From contig VZTG01003732.1 of assembly GCA_013397845.1 (NCBI GenBank), positions 345,074-409,073 on the forward strand: 64,000 nt of DNA. Reading direction: 5' to 3'. This document shows positions 1-10,370 of this stretch, piece after piece. Numbering within the stretch: position 1 is the first letter of the stretch; every line of letters starts with the position of its first letter. The DNA is from Melanocharis versteri. Its lineage: Eukaryota; Chordata; Aves; Passeriformes; Melanocharitidae. The notes under the pieces were generated by a model. That model searched no databases and was not told the DNA's origin. It saw only the letters and a program-made list of their open reading frames with translations. The translations under genes and the position numbers were made by a program.

Positions 1-2235
1 GCTCATTCCAAGCAAATCCTCTGCAGCAAGGAACTGTCAGAACAAGAGACCCAGTGGCACTACCAGGAATCAGCAAGTCCAGCACTTCTGCACCTCCTTA
101 AGAACACTTAGGCTTCAGCATCACTGGTGAGAAGGCACGTACAAAAGTACTTCTGCTTAGTTTGGGTTTTCTTTGCTTCCTCTTTCCCCCCCACTTTTTA
201 ACAGCTTTGTAAGCTCCAATAAACAATGTACTTTTAATTTATTTTTCACTGCTTTTTTAATGGCATACTGAAATATCTCTGCAATTTAACAGAGTAGCAG
301 CTTTTGTTATTCTCTGTCAAATCCCAGGTTGCACAGACAATTACTTCTCAGAGAGGGAGGAAGAGCAGGACCTATTGAAAAATAAGATTATTAGTATTAG
401 CATATTGACTATCTCAAAGGCTTCTTTCAGTGCTTCCCTTGAAAAGGTTCCTTCAATCTCTGTAAGTTAGCTTACCTCTACATGTTTATAAACTGATTAA
501 AAAAGAGAAGTTTTGCAAGGAAATTTAATCTGGATTAAACCAAAGTTGATTAGGAAAATATCGACCCAAAGGAAAAAGCAAAGTGAAATTCCATTGTCAT
601 TCTTAACTAAATTAATAACAGTGAGTTATTCTGAGGTGGCATTAACTGCTGATTTTGGAAATAAGATACTTTGATCTAACATAAGTTAATTTAGACTCTG
701 CTTAAGGTATAATCTCTACTGGAGAATTTTTAATAAAGAGACGTGAAGTGTCTCCAACAAAGAAATGGTAATGCAACAATCTTCTGATCTTCCACTTGAA
801 AATCCTTTTCCTTCCTTTTTCAATAATAAAAAGCCCTATTTCAACTTGTGATGAATCTGCTATGCTTCAGCCAGTGAGTCACCAGAAGGATAAACAGAAA
901 TGTAGGTGATAAATAGTATGAATTACATATTTTAATTATTACCAGTAGGGATAATTATTGACATTTAGTCAACCACATCTCCTACCTCTGGATCACAAAT
1001 GTCCAGAGCAGCATTCTAGGGGGCTCAATCATGGGGACTTCAGCAGCAGAGAAGCTCCTAATGTCTCACACCACCTTCCTTGCAGAGGGGACATTAACTG
1101 GAACCTCAGATCAACAGTGAAAACACAGTTTCCCAGAGAAAATTCAGTTTAGATATCGGTTCTTCCACGCTCACTCATAATGAGGAGTAACTCACTCCCT
1201 TGTGCACTCCTGATTTTCAGAGTGATAAATTCCACTGATTCAAGATGCAAGGTAGCTGTAAGAGCTACCCTTTGGTGCAGGCAGTGGAGTTGAAACATCC
1301 TGCTAAAATGCATATTTTTAGAGATGCAGGGCCCTGTGTTGTCTCCTGGGGTTGTGGAGACATGGAAGGACTGAATATTAAATCAAAAGGCAGCAATGTT
1401 TACGTTAAGAGATGTAGAGTCTGCTGGTGACCTGAATTAAAAGAAAAGTGGAGGCTATCAAGATTATTAATATTCAGGCTGTGGAAACGTTTTTGTAATC
1501 CAACCTCCTGACACACCTACAAGGGTAGCTTTGATCTGATAGAAGTAGGTGGTTAAAGTGGAGAACAAGCATACGACCTGGAATGAATGTGAAATGGACT
1601 CTCCTGGAGTACGAACAAAGCTGTAAATGATTGTTTTAATTGACATGGATGAGCAGCAGTAAACTGTCATAAATTTAAAAACAATACTTTATTAATAGCA
1701 CGAACAAAAATGTAAAAGTTCAGTTGCTAGCAGCTATTCAGAATTACATGAGTAGCACCAAAATAATTAAAACTACTTCTGTTTCAAAAATAATAAATAC
1801 ATGTCATGACCCTAAGCAGCAAAACAACATGAAAATCCATTTGGTATGTAAATTCACTCAAATGATAACAAGTCACACACGTCAAAAAAAGAAAAGAAAA
1901 GAAAAAAAAGAAAAAGAAAGAAAAACTTATTTACTACATAAATTATGAAAGGAAAATCAAAGAATGTAAAAAACTCAGTTTTGTCTCTACTCATTATTTT
2001 GCTTTAATTTCATCTAACTTTGTGAAAAGCCCCATGGGCTAGGGACATTAATTTCTTGCTTTTGCTGTTTTACTAATTCCTAATGGAGAATTACAAAAGT
2101 ATTTCAATCATGGGAAGAATTGGAATCATGGGAGGGAATGGGAGAGAAAATTGAAGAAAACTGCAGGATATCCAGAAAGCTAAAAATAAATTAGTATATT
2201 CTAAATGCCTTTCAAAAAAAAGAGGAAAAACGCCC
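1..2235. other. Non-coding DNA, no gene recognised
   Basis: AT-rich DNA with only short chance reading frames. I see no splice-bounded exon, RNA gene or recognisable mobile element. The only notable structure is the purine-rich tract listed separately at 1884-1925. Confidence 0.6.
1884..1925. repeat. A-rich (GAAAA)n-like purine tract
   Basis: About 40 bases made only of A and G, with irregular AAAAG/AAAG units. It could be a simple repeat or the remnant of a poly-A tail. No element upstream was recognised, so the first reading is safer. Confidence 0.85.
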
Positions 2236-2440
2236 ATGTCACATACACAATCTGAGCTGATTTCAGCACCAGTGAGACAGAAAGAAAATAATCTAGAGGA
2301 ATTTAAAAGCAACAAATCTCTAGGACCAGATGGAAGTTATCCCTGGGTATTAGAGAAGATCAAGGAAGGAACTTTTGGGCTACTGGCAGACATCATGGAA
2401 AGGCTGATAAGTTCCAGATGGAATACAAAAATCAGTAAAT
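2236..2440 (+). pseudogene. Ancient CR1-like LINE ORF2 relic (reverse-transcriptase start)
   Basis: The frame reads LEEFKSNKSLGPDGSYPWVL around 2299-2358, then LLADIMERLI. In CR1-type LINE proteins the start of the reverse-transcriptase domain is a Lys-Ser-x-Gly-Pro-Asp-Gly-x-x-Pro-x-Val-Leu motif followed by an Ile-(Ile/Phe)-Glu helix, and the spacing here fits. The open frame is only 78 codons, has no catalytic Asp-Asp motif, and fades into unrecognisable DNA on both sides. It is therefore a decayed fragment, not a working gene. Being so diverged, it is probably older than the CR1 tails elsewhere in the window. A non-CR1 LINE such as L2 is possible. Confidence 0.5.
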
Positions 2441-4144
2441 ATGGCACCAGATTACGAAGTGATATGAAATAACATTTTTAGTGTGAAATTAGCAATAAAT
2501 ACGGTTCGTAACATGGCAGCATATCACAATTTTGACATAATTTGACAAGTCACAATATAAGACACAGTGTCAGAAGCTATCAAAGCAAAACAAAACACAT
2601 CTCCCAGGTGGTTTCCTGGGAGAAAAGCAGTTATTTCACTCCAAGTTTTCGCACAGTGCTTCCCAATTTCCTCCTGCCTAGGCTGGCAGTGTATTAAAAT
2701 ATTACTGCTTTCAACATGGCTCAGGGTCCAAAAGTGATCCCAGCGGTGCTGGGCACTGGCACAGCACTGCAGGAGGCCACCCAACTCCAGTGACCTTTTG
2801 TCCTAAATGGGTGAGATGGACAACTCCCACGAGGAGGTGTCAATGCCAGAAGTCAGGCAAATTTTTCAAGGTTACAGAGCTGGCTTGAGGAAAAGAACTC
2901 TTATTTTCTCAGTCTGGATGACTATACCCAAGTGTCACTGCCTATGTAAGCATTTCAGTGACAGCCCTTCACTTCCTCCTTTTTCGTAACTATAATCGTA
3001 TCTCACTTCTGGCACTCTTTCCACCTTAGCAACTTCTACTTCTGAATCAGAACACTCAGAAGAAAGATGGTATATGGAATAATATTCCCTTCTTCTTAGT
3101 TTTTTGCCTTGCAAAATCACTCCCAGAAATCTGACTTCTTTTTCTCCTGCTGGCTTTCCCATCTCTCCCTCTGCTCATCACCTGCCATGGTCCCTGGTCG
3201 CATGACAATGCCACTGCTTCCACTCCTCCTCCCATCAAGGACGAACTCTTAAACAACACAGAGTGTCCACCATTCTCAAGGGCACATTTGGTTAATTCAC
3301 TGAAGTCTGTAACAGAATTTATGTGACGTTAAGCTGAGGGACATTTAGGTAAAAGGCCTGCAAGCACATGGGTAAATAAATGATCAAGAAAGGCAGTGAT
3401 TTCATCTACTCCAGTATTTGAAACTGGGGAACTTTGACTTGGATTTAATTTCCTAGCATGTGAATGAAGTGTCCCAGGCATGCTGTCCCCAAAGCTCCCT
3501 CTCTGGTCAGTGATGAGAGGGGTCAGACCTCCACTGGGCACCCTCCTCTGATTATATGGGGATCATCCTAACCCTGGCACCTTGTTTAAGTGTCTAATTA
3601 AATGGGATGCACCCGAGTCTCTTGAAGCATACTGTGAAATTCACACCACAGTATGATATGAATCACAGAGAAAAGCAAAAAAATAGACTTGAAGCAATTA
3701 TTTACCACCATGATAACCACGGGGTGTAGATGCTTCATCCTAACCCTCTACCCTAGGCTGTGACCGATGCCATGTCTATAAATAAAAAGTAAAAAATTAA
3801 GGACTTCAGTGCTTGGCAGCAGAAAGAGGGACAATGAAGAAGAATCATAAAGTTTTTATGAAACAAAGTTTGACAGAAATATAAAGCAATGCACTGCGGT
3901 CTCTGAAGTAGGAAACACATGTCAAAAATAAATGGAATTGAACTTGACCACAAGAAGGACTTTGAAAGTGCCCTGGAGTAATAGCAGAATTCACTCTTGC
4001 AAACACCATGGCAGTGTTAGGGAAGAGTCAAACAGCAGAGCGACTGGGAGGCAGAGGGCTGAGGCACCAATGTCAGACACAAAAAAAAAGCCAAAAACCC
4101 AGTCCATCACAAAAAAGTGTACTCAGGGTAATATTATGGACTGC
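2441..4144. other. Non-coding DNA, no gene recognised
   Basis: Unique-looking sequence with short frames on both strands, none with family motifs or paired splice sites. I see nothing further to annotate. Confidence 0.55.
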
Positions 4145-4235
4145 ATTTAAAATGAAAGAAGGAATCCAGAGTTAAGGCTTATAGTCCTGCTCTTAAATCA
4201 GCTGGAAGTCACACTCTGCAAGTTACTAATTTTGG
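4145..4235 (+). mobile_element. Possible MIR-like SINE fragment
   Basis: The order GGAATCCAGAGTT, then TATAGTCCTGCTCTT, then CTCTGCAAGTTACTA follows the middle of ancient MIR/CORE-SINEs (sample consensus: TTCTAGTCCTGGCTCT, then GGGCAAGTTACTT). Divergence is high and both ends are undefined. This is a weak call by eye. Confidence 0.35.
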
Positions 4236-5399
4236 GACAGAAGAAGGTGAGATATGGAACCTCATGAAGTGAATTCATAGTAATACTGATGGACACGTTA
4301 TCTCTATGACCTAGCAGGTTCCCTAACTCTCCTGGGTCTGCCAAGTCCTGGCCTTGTTTTCAGTCTGAAACCTTCCTCTTTCCCCTTCCAAAAACGTTTT
4401 AACTGATGTTAAGGTACAAGAGAGAACAAAGCTGCTTTCAGGATTAAAGAACAGAATCTATGAAAATCACTCCAAGAAGCTTAATTCATGTAGCTGAGGA
4501 AATAAATGAAAGATATAATAAATCTACTTAATTAAAAAATTCTTAAGTCCCAATCCTGAACTGTTTGAATACACTAGAAAACATATAAGGAATATATAGG
4601 GATCAATCAACCAGAACTGTGATCTGCATAAAAGTATCTTTTTCAGTGATGACAAAGAAAAGAAATTGTGACTGACTGAAAGGAAAATGCAGAGGTCAGG
4701 TTATACCAACCCCCTCTTCTCTCTTTCCACAGGAAATGTAGGGAAAGGTACAATTTAAATGTTTAACTGCAACAAGTAATGTTTGATGGAAAAGAAAAAA
4801 AAAAGCAACAACCCTCCACAGTTATCAGAGGGTTCTGAAAAAGTGAGATGTCCACATGGAAATAACAATTACAGCTTCAAGATCTACCACAGCTACTTTC
4901 AAGGCTTTTTAGCTGCATTGGTAAAAATAAAGTCACAAGCAGCCATCCCAGATTGAGTTTCTAAAATGTTTTAAGTTTGTGACTCCATTAGAAACACTGA
5001 AGTACTGCATCAGGACTAATGTATTACATACTGGTAAAGTGTTCTGTGCCTCATGTCAGAGCATCATAAATTTTACTTAGTTGCAGGAGTCATTCTGAGC
5101 TTGGTTATGCTATGCAATATAAACTTCGCCTTTTCTCAATGTGATGTCTATTCTCGGAGTATACAGACATATTTTCCATGCATTAAGCTTTAAGATATTC
5201 TCCACACTTCTCAATTAATGCATTTTATTAATTGCAGCTTTCTTGGGAGCCTGTAAATCTGGCAGCAGAGCACGCTTATTTATTTTCCTTCAATGACCTC
5301 TGTGTAAGACTTGCTTAGTTTTCTCTCTGTCAAACACCTTGGGATCCATATTTCAAGCTGGATACTTTTTTCTTCTTATCTCTAGTTATTATTATTTGT
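4236..5399. other. Non-coding DNA, no gene recognised
   Basis: AT-rich unique sequence. No exon, RNA gene or repeat family recognised. Confidence 0.55.
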
Positions 5400-5582
5400 T
5401 TGTTTGTATTACAGCAGCATCTTACAATCCCAGCTGGGGCTAGACACACCAGGAATACATAAGAAAGAGTACCTGACTCAGGAGGGAGACTCTAGCTCAA
5501 AAAAATTACAGAAAAATGAAGAGATGGGGAGAGGATGGCACAGAAGGAGATGCACAGAGGTGCTGTGACATGCCTCATGTGA
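5400..5582 (+). mobile_element. Ancient amniote SINE relic (MIR/CORE-like)
   Basis: The stretch starts TTTGTATTACAGCAGCA and continues with CCAGCTGGGGC, a spaced CACA...CATAAGAAAGAG, and finally GGCACAGA...GCACAGAGGTG. This is the order seen in the old repeat common in turtles and detectable in birds: TTTGTATTACAGTAGCACC, then GCTAGGC, then CACATAGTAAGAGAC, then GAGGCACAGAGAGGTG. The copy is highly diverged, with internal deletions. The family name is uncertain. Confidence 0.5.
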
Positions 5583-7086
5583 TACCTACATAATAGCTGC
5601 ATGGGCCCCACCCTATCCCACATACACTGCATGATGAACCTTCAACAGCATTAATAAAAGTAATTAATTTTAGACTTTTTCTGAACTACATGCGAGGACG
5701 AAACTCAGCTTGGCTGCTCCACAGCAGTAAGTCCTGTCAAACCAACAGAAGAGGTATTACTAACCTGTACTCATGCATGAGAGAAATAATCACAGTGTCT
5801 TTACTTAACTGGTGATAACAGTCCTTAGTATTACATATCCCCATTACTATGTTTTTTGTCTCTAAGAAATATGTCTCAAAGATGAGCCTTAGCCCACATT
5901 TCTCTCAGATCTAAGGTGAGGCTTCTGCACTGCCTTCTTCAGCATCCACTAAACTGTCTCTCAAAAATCTGTGTTCAAGGGAGCAGAAGAACAAAAGGAC
6001 TGAAGTGAAAACAAAGAATAAAATAAATAAATAACAGAATTAATGTCACATTGCCTAACATTTCAGGTGACTACAGATAATAAAAACAATAATTAAGAGA
6101 TGCTGGGGCTGCACCACATATCCTGTTCTGTCCCATGCAACACTTTTCTGGAGGTGCCATGGCTTTCCAGCAGAGAGTGACAGTAAAACCACAGGGAATT
6201 CTGCTGTTCTCCATCCTCCACTCACCTTCAGGGCACAGGGCAGCAAGAACCAGGCCAGTCACTACACACTCTGAGTGACCTGCAGCAACATAAATGCTCC
6301 CTGCTGGGGAGCAGTTGGCTCAGAGCCCTGGGGACACTGCACAGCTCAGGTTGTTGTGCACACCACCAACCATCACAGGGATGGGCCAACACATCGTCTC
6401 CATGTCTCCTATTTCCCAGCAAACCTGACATTTAATACAATGTCTCGGCCTCTGTCTGAGCTGTTCCAGAGCCTTGTTCCTGAAAACTTGAAAGACTGAG
6501 CCAAGCTGTTGAATGAGGATGGGAGTCAACTGCTCAGCTCATCAGGTGAAGGCAATGGCCAGAATGCTGCAAAAGGGAATCCTGCCCCTCTCCAGTGCAG
6601 TAAAAACCATCACTACTCACCCCAGAGCAAGTTCCAGGGGAGGGTAAATTTCTTTGACCTTGTCATCACCAACAGAGATGACACCAAGGTAAACAAAATA
6701 AAGGAAACAAACCCCACAACACTGCAGAGTACATGCTCCCCAACACTGCAGTGTCAGCTGTACAGGAGGTTAAAGAGGAATTCACAGGTGAACTAAGTGA
6801 CATAGGACTTTGGATATCCATTTTAGAACTATGTCCTCAAAGACATCAACAGTGAGATAAATTGTAACCATGTGGTTATGAATACATATTTAGCCTACCA
6901 GAAACAAATTTTATTTGCTTAACCTTACAAAATACAGTGTGTCTGTCTCCAGCACAGCTGCAATTTCTTAATCGTGAACAATCTGCTAGATGTCTTCAAA
7001 CACGCTTTTTCAATTCATTTAGTTTCAGGCAAAAGGAGAATTGTATTTTATATAAACTGTGATTTTTTAATGGTATTTTTTTTCAT
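5583..7086. other. Non-coding DNA, no gene recognised
   Basis: Includes a moderately GC-rich part around 6290-6600 with overlapping short frames on both strands. None resembles a known protein. No repeat family recognised. Confidence 0.55.
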
Positions 7087-7350
7087 AGAGAAGGCCAGAA
7101 GGGACCTTTTGAAATTACCCAACCTGACCTCTTGCATAATAGAAGCTACAGAACTTCCCTGAATTGATTGTTGTTTGATCTATAGCATATCTTGTAAAGA
7201 AGCATCTAATCTTCATATAAAAATCAACAGTGATGGAGATTTAGTGCAAAAATCTCTTTATGTTGACCTCTTGGTCAATTGCCCTCACTGTTGAAAATCG
7301 AGGCTTAATTTGTGAATTTATCTGCATTTGTCAGGCTTCAGTGTCTCAAC
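7087..7350 (-). mobile_element. Ancient CR1 LINE 3' region (deep-branching lineage)
   Basis: Read on the plus strand, this has AGAAGGCCAGAAGGGACC, then CTGACCTCTTGCATAA, AGAACTTCCCTGAATT, AGCATATCTTGTAAAGAAG, CAGTGATGGAGA and GCCCTCACTGTT. That is the complement-strand view of the 3' part of an old CR1 lineage abundant in turtles and surviving as relics in birds. It differs from the young avian CR1 tails in this window and lacks the ATTCTRTG terminal repeat. Small indels are visible, consistent with an old insertion. Extent is judged by eye. Confidence 0.72.
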
Positions 7351-8699
7351 ACTTTGTTTGGCAGACATATTACTTTTGTTTCACAAGGGTAACACGTGCA
7401 TTGTTTATAACAAACAAGGCAGGCAGAAAAATGCATCTTCTCTCCAACAACTGCGACTAAATATGAATACATTCCCAAGAGCTGACTCATTCCCACACTT
7501 CAGTCAGGGCTGGTGCTAACAACTGCCTCTCTGATATTTCATGTCAAATGACCTGCTGTATCAAACTGAAGACGTGGTTCCACTGTGGTTATAGTGCCTC
7601 TAAATCTGCTAACTTGGTTCTGGTCACAGCCTGGCCATTACACCTCAGGCTGATGGAGAAGGGAGGGAGGAATCTGCTGTCTCAGACCAAATGTGCTCTG
7701 TGCCCTGTGTGGTTGCAGAGCACAGCACACAGGAATAACCCAGGATGCTTTCTACAACTCAGCTCACACACAGATATGAAATCAGAGGAGGTGGTGGATG
7801 CTCAAGGAACCTGGCAGCAGCCCCAGCTCAGCCATACCCACAAACAGAGAGGAAACCTCGCTCCCTGCTCTTGGCACCTTCTGACTTCCTGCTCCAGCTA
7901 CAGAAGCCCAAGGTCCTTCAGTCATGGGGTGCAAGACTCGACTCTGCTCACCACAGAGATTTCCGTAGGCGTGAATACATCATTCCTGAGTGGAACTGGC
8001 AAGGCTTGTTGGGTACACTTCCATCAACTTTGGAAAAATTCTTAGTAGTCACCAAATTAGGTACCTAAATAGCAACATCCAGTACAACAATTAGCAAGCT
8101 ACCGTTAAGAACAGACCTTTGATCTCGGCCAAGTAACTCTTTTGTTCACTGCTCTAAAAAGCTTCAAAATTAAGCCTGCTTTTACCCAGTGCTTATCTCC
8201 AAGTGATAACTGCTCTCCTCTGCTGAGTTCAGAGTAATCTTCCCTCTACTGCTTTTATGCAATACTTTTTTGCCGTTTCTTCTTTTTTTTTTTTTTCTCC
8301 CTTTAGTTGGAAATCTATTTTATTTTCCAGGATTAAAAGATGAACCAGAAGGCTCTACTCTGACCTGACCAGAGTTCCAGTTTATTTCCCCAGAACCTAC
8401 TGATGAATCACTAACACCTAAAACACAGCCTGACCTGGATCCTCTGTGCAGCCTTGGGCATTGGTGATTCATCAAGCCCTGCACAAGATGCAGCATCACT
8501 TTCAAGTCAGGACTTTACAGACACAGAAAATGCTGTTTAAATATTTTACTTTAAAACACACTTGCAAAGTTCAAGGCTACACAAATATGCTAACAATCTG
8601 GAGCGTTAAAGTATTATTTAAAAGAAAAAAAAGTTATTTATTGAAGTGATTTCACTACATTGCTAAGGCACTGGCTGGCTGGTTTCAGAGAGGCTATTT

Positions 8700-9030
8700 C
8701 TCTTTGTGGATGTGCTGGTTTATAAATCACTCACTCATCGTGAATCCTGCTGGATACCAGAGGAATCCTATTTAAGCCTCTGGTAAGCAATTTGCTTGGT
8801 TTAGTAAATTTTCCAGTCCCACGTCTATGCAAAAGCCGCTTTCGCTTCCCACTCGAATCCTCCTCTCTGCCTGCTATTTGTCTTTGCCACATCGGTGTTT
8901 ATCGTGTGGCGCAGGTGACGCCAGGCCCAGGATCTGCCTGATAACCACTACAGATCTTGGCTGCCTCTCAAGGCTGACCTGCCCATGAGGTTGCCAATTT
9001 TTTTCATTCATTTCAGGCCACGTGAGCCAA
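8700..9030. promoter_or_regulatory. Candidate conserved non-coding element
   Basis: The sequence is complex and free of simple repeats, with a higher CpG level than its surroundings. It carries motif-like words: TTTATAAATCACTCACTC, an E-box CACGTG near 9019, and GGTGTTTATCGTGTGG. No frame suggests protein. This is inference from texture only; cross-species alignment is the test. Confidence 0.22.
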
Positions 9031-9379
9031 ACGCCCCAGCAGAGAAATGAGCAGGAGGAAGGCAGTGCCTTGCTGCAGCTTCCCCCAGCCATGACTGGCT
9101 CCGGCTGCAGCGCGTCCCGGAGCGCACCAGGCGAAACCCTCAAAGTGCACCGCAGCCAAACTTCCCCTTTACTGCTTAAGTTTTCTCCTCATGCCGTGCG
9201 CTTCAGTGTTGACAGTTAACTCGCATTTAAAACAACCCTGTGCAACAGAGCTGTCAGCTGGAGATGTATCTGAGCCACACAGACCCTTTAAAATTCTTCC
9301 CTGGCTGAAGGGACATCAGTCAGCCAGGAGAGACCCTTACCTCTGGGTTAGGAGTCTGAGGGAGATACACAGCATAACC

Positions 9380-9410
9380 TTTTTTTCCTTTTTTTTTTTT
9401 TTTTTTTCTT
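9380..9410. repeat. T-rich homopolymer tract
   Basis: About 30 bases, nearly all T, with a few C interruptions. It is followed by a G-rich stretch. No retroelement body was identified beside it. Confidence 0.9.
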
Positions 9411-10139
9411 GGGGTGGGTGTTTTTATTCCAGTGTGACTATGCAAAAAAGCTTGAAAGCAAAGAAAATCAGGTCAGGGTGTGCAAAGGGAAGGGAGAGCA
9501 TTGACTGTGTTCCTGGGAGAAGGCTCTGCCCTGAGCCCACCACCTTCACCCAAATGCTGGTGACCAGCTCCAAGCCAGCTGATGGGGTTTGAGGCAGCTG
9601 GGCCTTCTTCGAGGGTTATTATTTTACTGAATGGGAACATTTTCAGCCCTGTTAACATAGCCTATCCCTGCAGTCAGCCTTCAGCCAGGGTTCACACACA
9701 TAGCCCCGAAGGAAGAAACTTGCAAAAGGCATCTCGTTTGAGAAGGCAGTCCAGAAACTGAGAAAAAAGTGTTCAAGTAAGAATTTATCCATATACTAGA
9801 AAACACATTGACAACATCTACTACAAACAAGACTGGCCACATCAATAATTAAATATAGATTTTTCCCCCTCCAATTTTACCTAGCTGAAAACAGTTTGAT
9901 AAAGCTCTTTATGAATAATCAACAGCAACAACATTAACCCAGCAAGCTATAAATAAAATAAGTGAAGACTATAGAGATTCCTCTGACACACACACACATG
10001 CACGCATGCCACCTGGGAGAGACAAACTAAGACAAAACCAGAATGTAGGTATTTCTCTGTAAGAACATAACTGCATTAAAAAAATAGGAAAAAAAAGCGA
10101 GAATGTAATACAGGGAAACAACAGGAACACCTCCAGCTA

Positions 10140-10370
10140 TCTTTCACGTCAGATCTTGTCTTGCCCAGATACAACAGGTGGCCTCACACTTATCAGCGAG
10201 TGTCCTGTAACCTTCCCTGACGTCCCATCCCAGCCCTGTCAGGCAGCAGTTTAATACAAACCAGCACTGACAGAAACTGTAGGCATTTGCTGAACGCAAT
10301 GAGAGGCTCTTTGCAGCGTCTGATCAACTTAGATCAGGGTTCTGTGCTCTGAGTATTACTTCCCGTTGCC
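10140..10370. promoter_or_regulatory. Candidate conserved non-coding element
   Basis: Complex sequence without repeats, carrying a CRE-like TGACGTCC near 10219, a GATA-type CTTATCAG near 10188, an E-box-like CAGGTGG near 10174, and a TTGATC-type pair around 10322-10336. There is no coding signal. Motif matches of this length occur often by chance, so confidence is low. Confidence 0.22.

Noticed and set aside
7548..8068. Overlapping 165- and 107-codon open frames on the plus strand
   Set aside because: Two overlapping frames open in the same GC-richer stretch, no known motif in either, and no convincing splice pair. Most likely chance.
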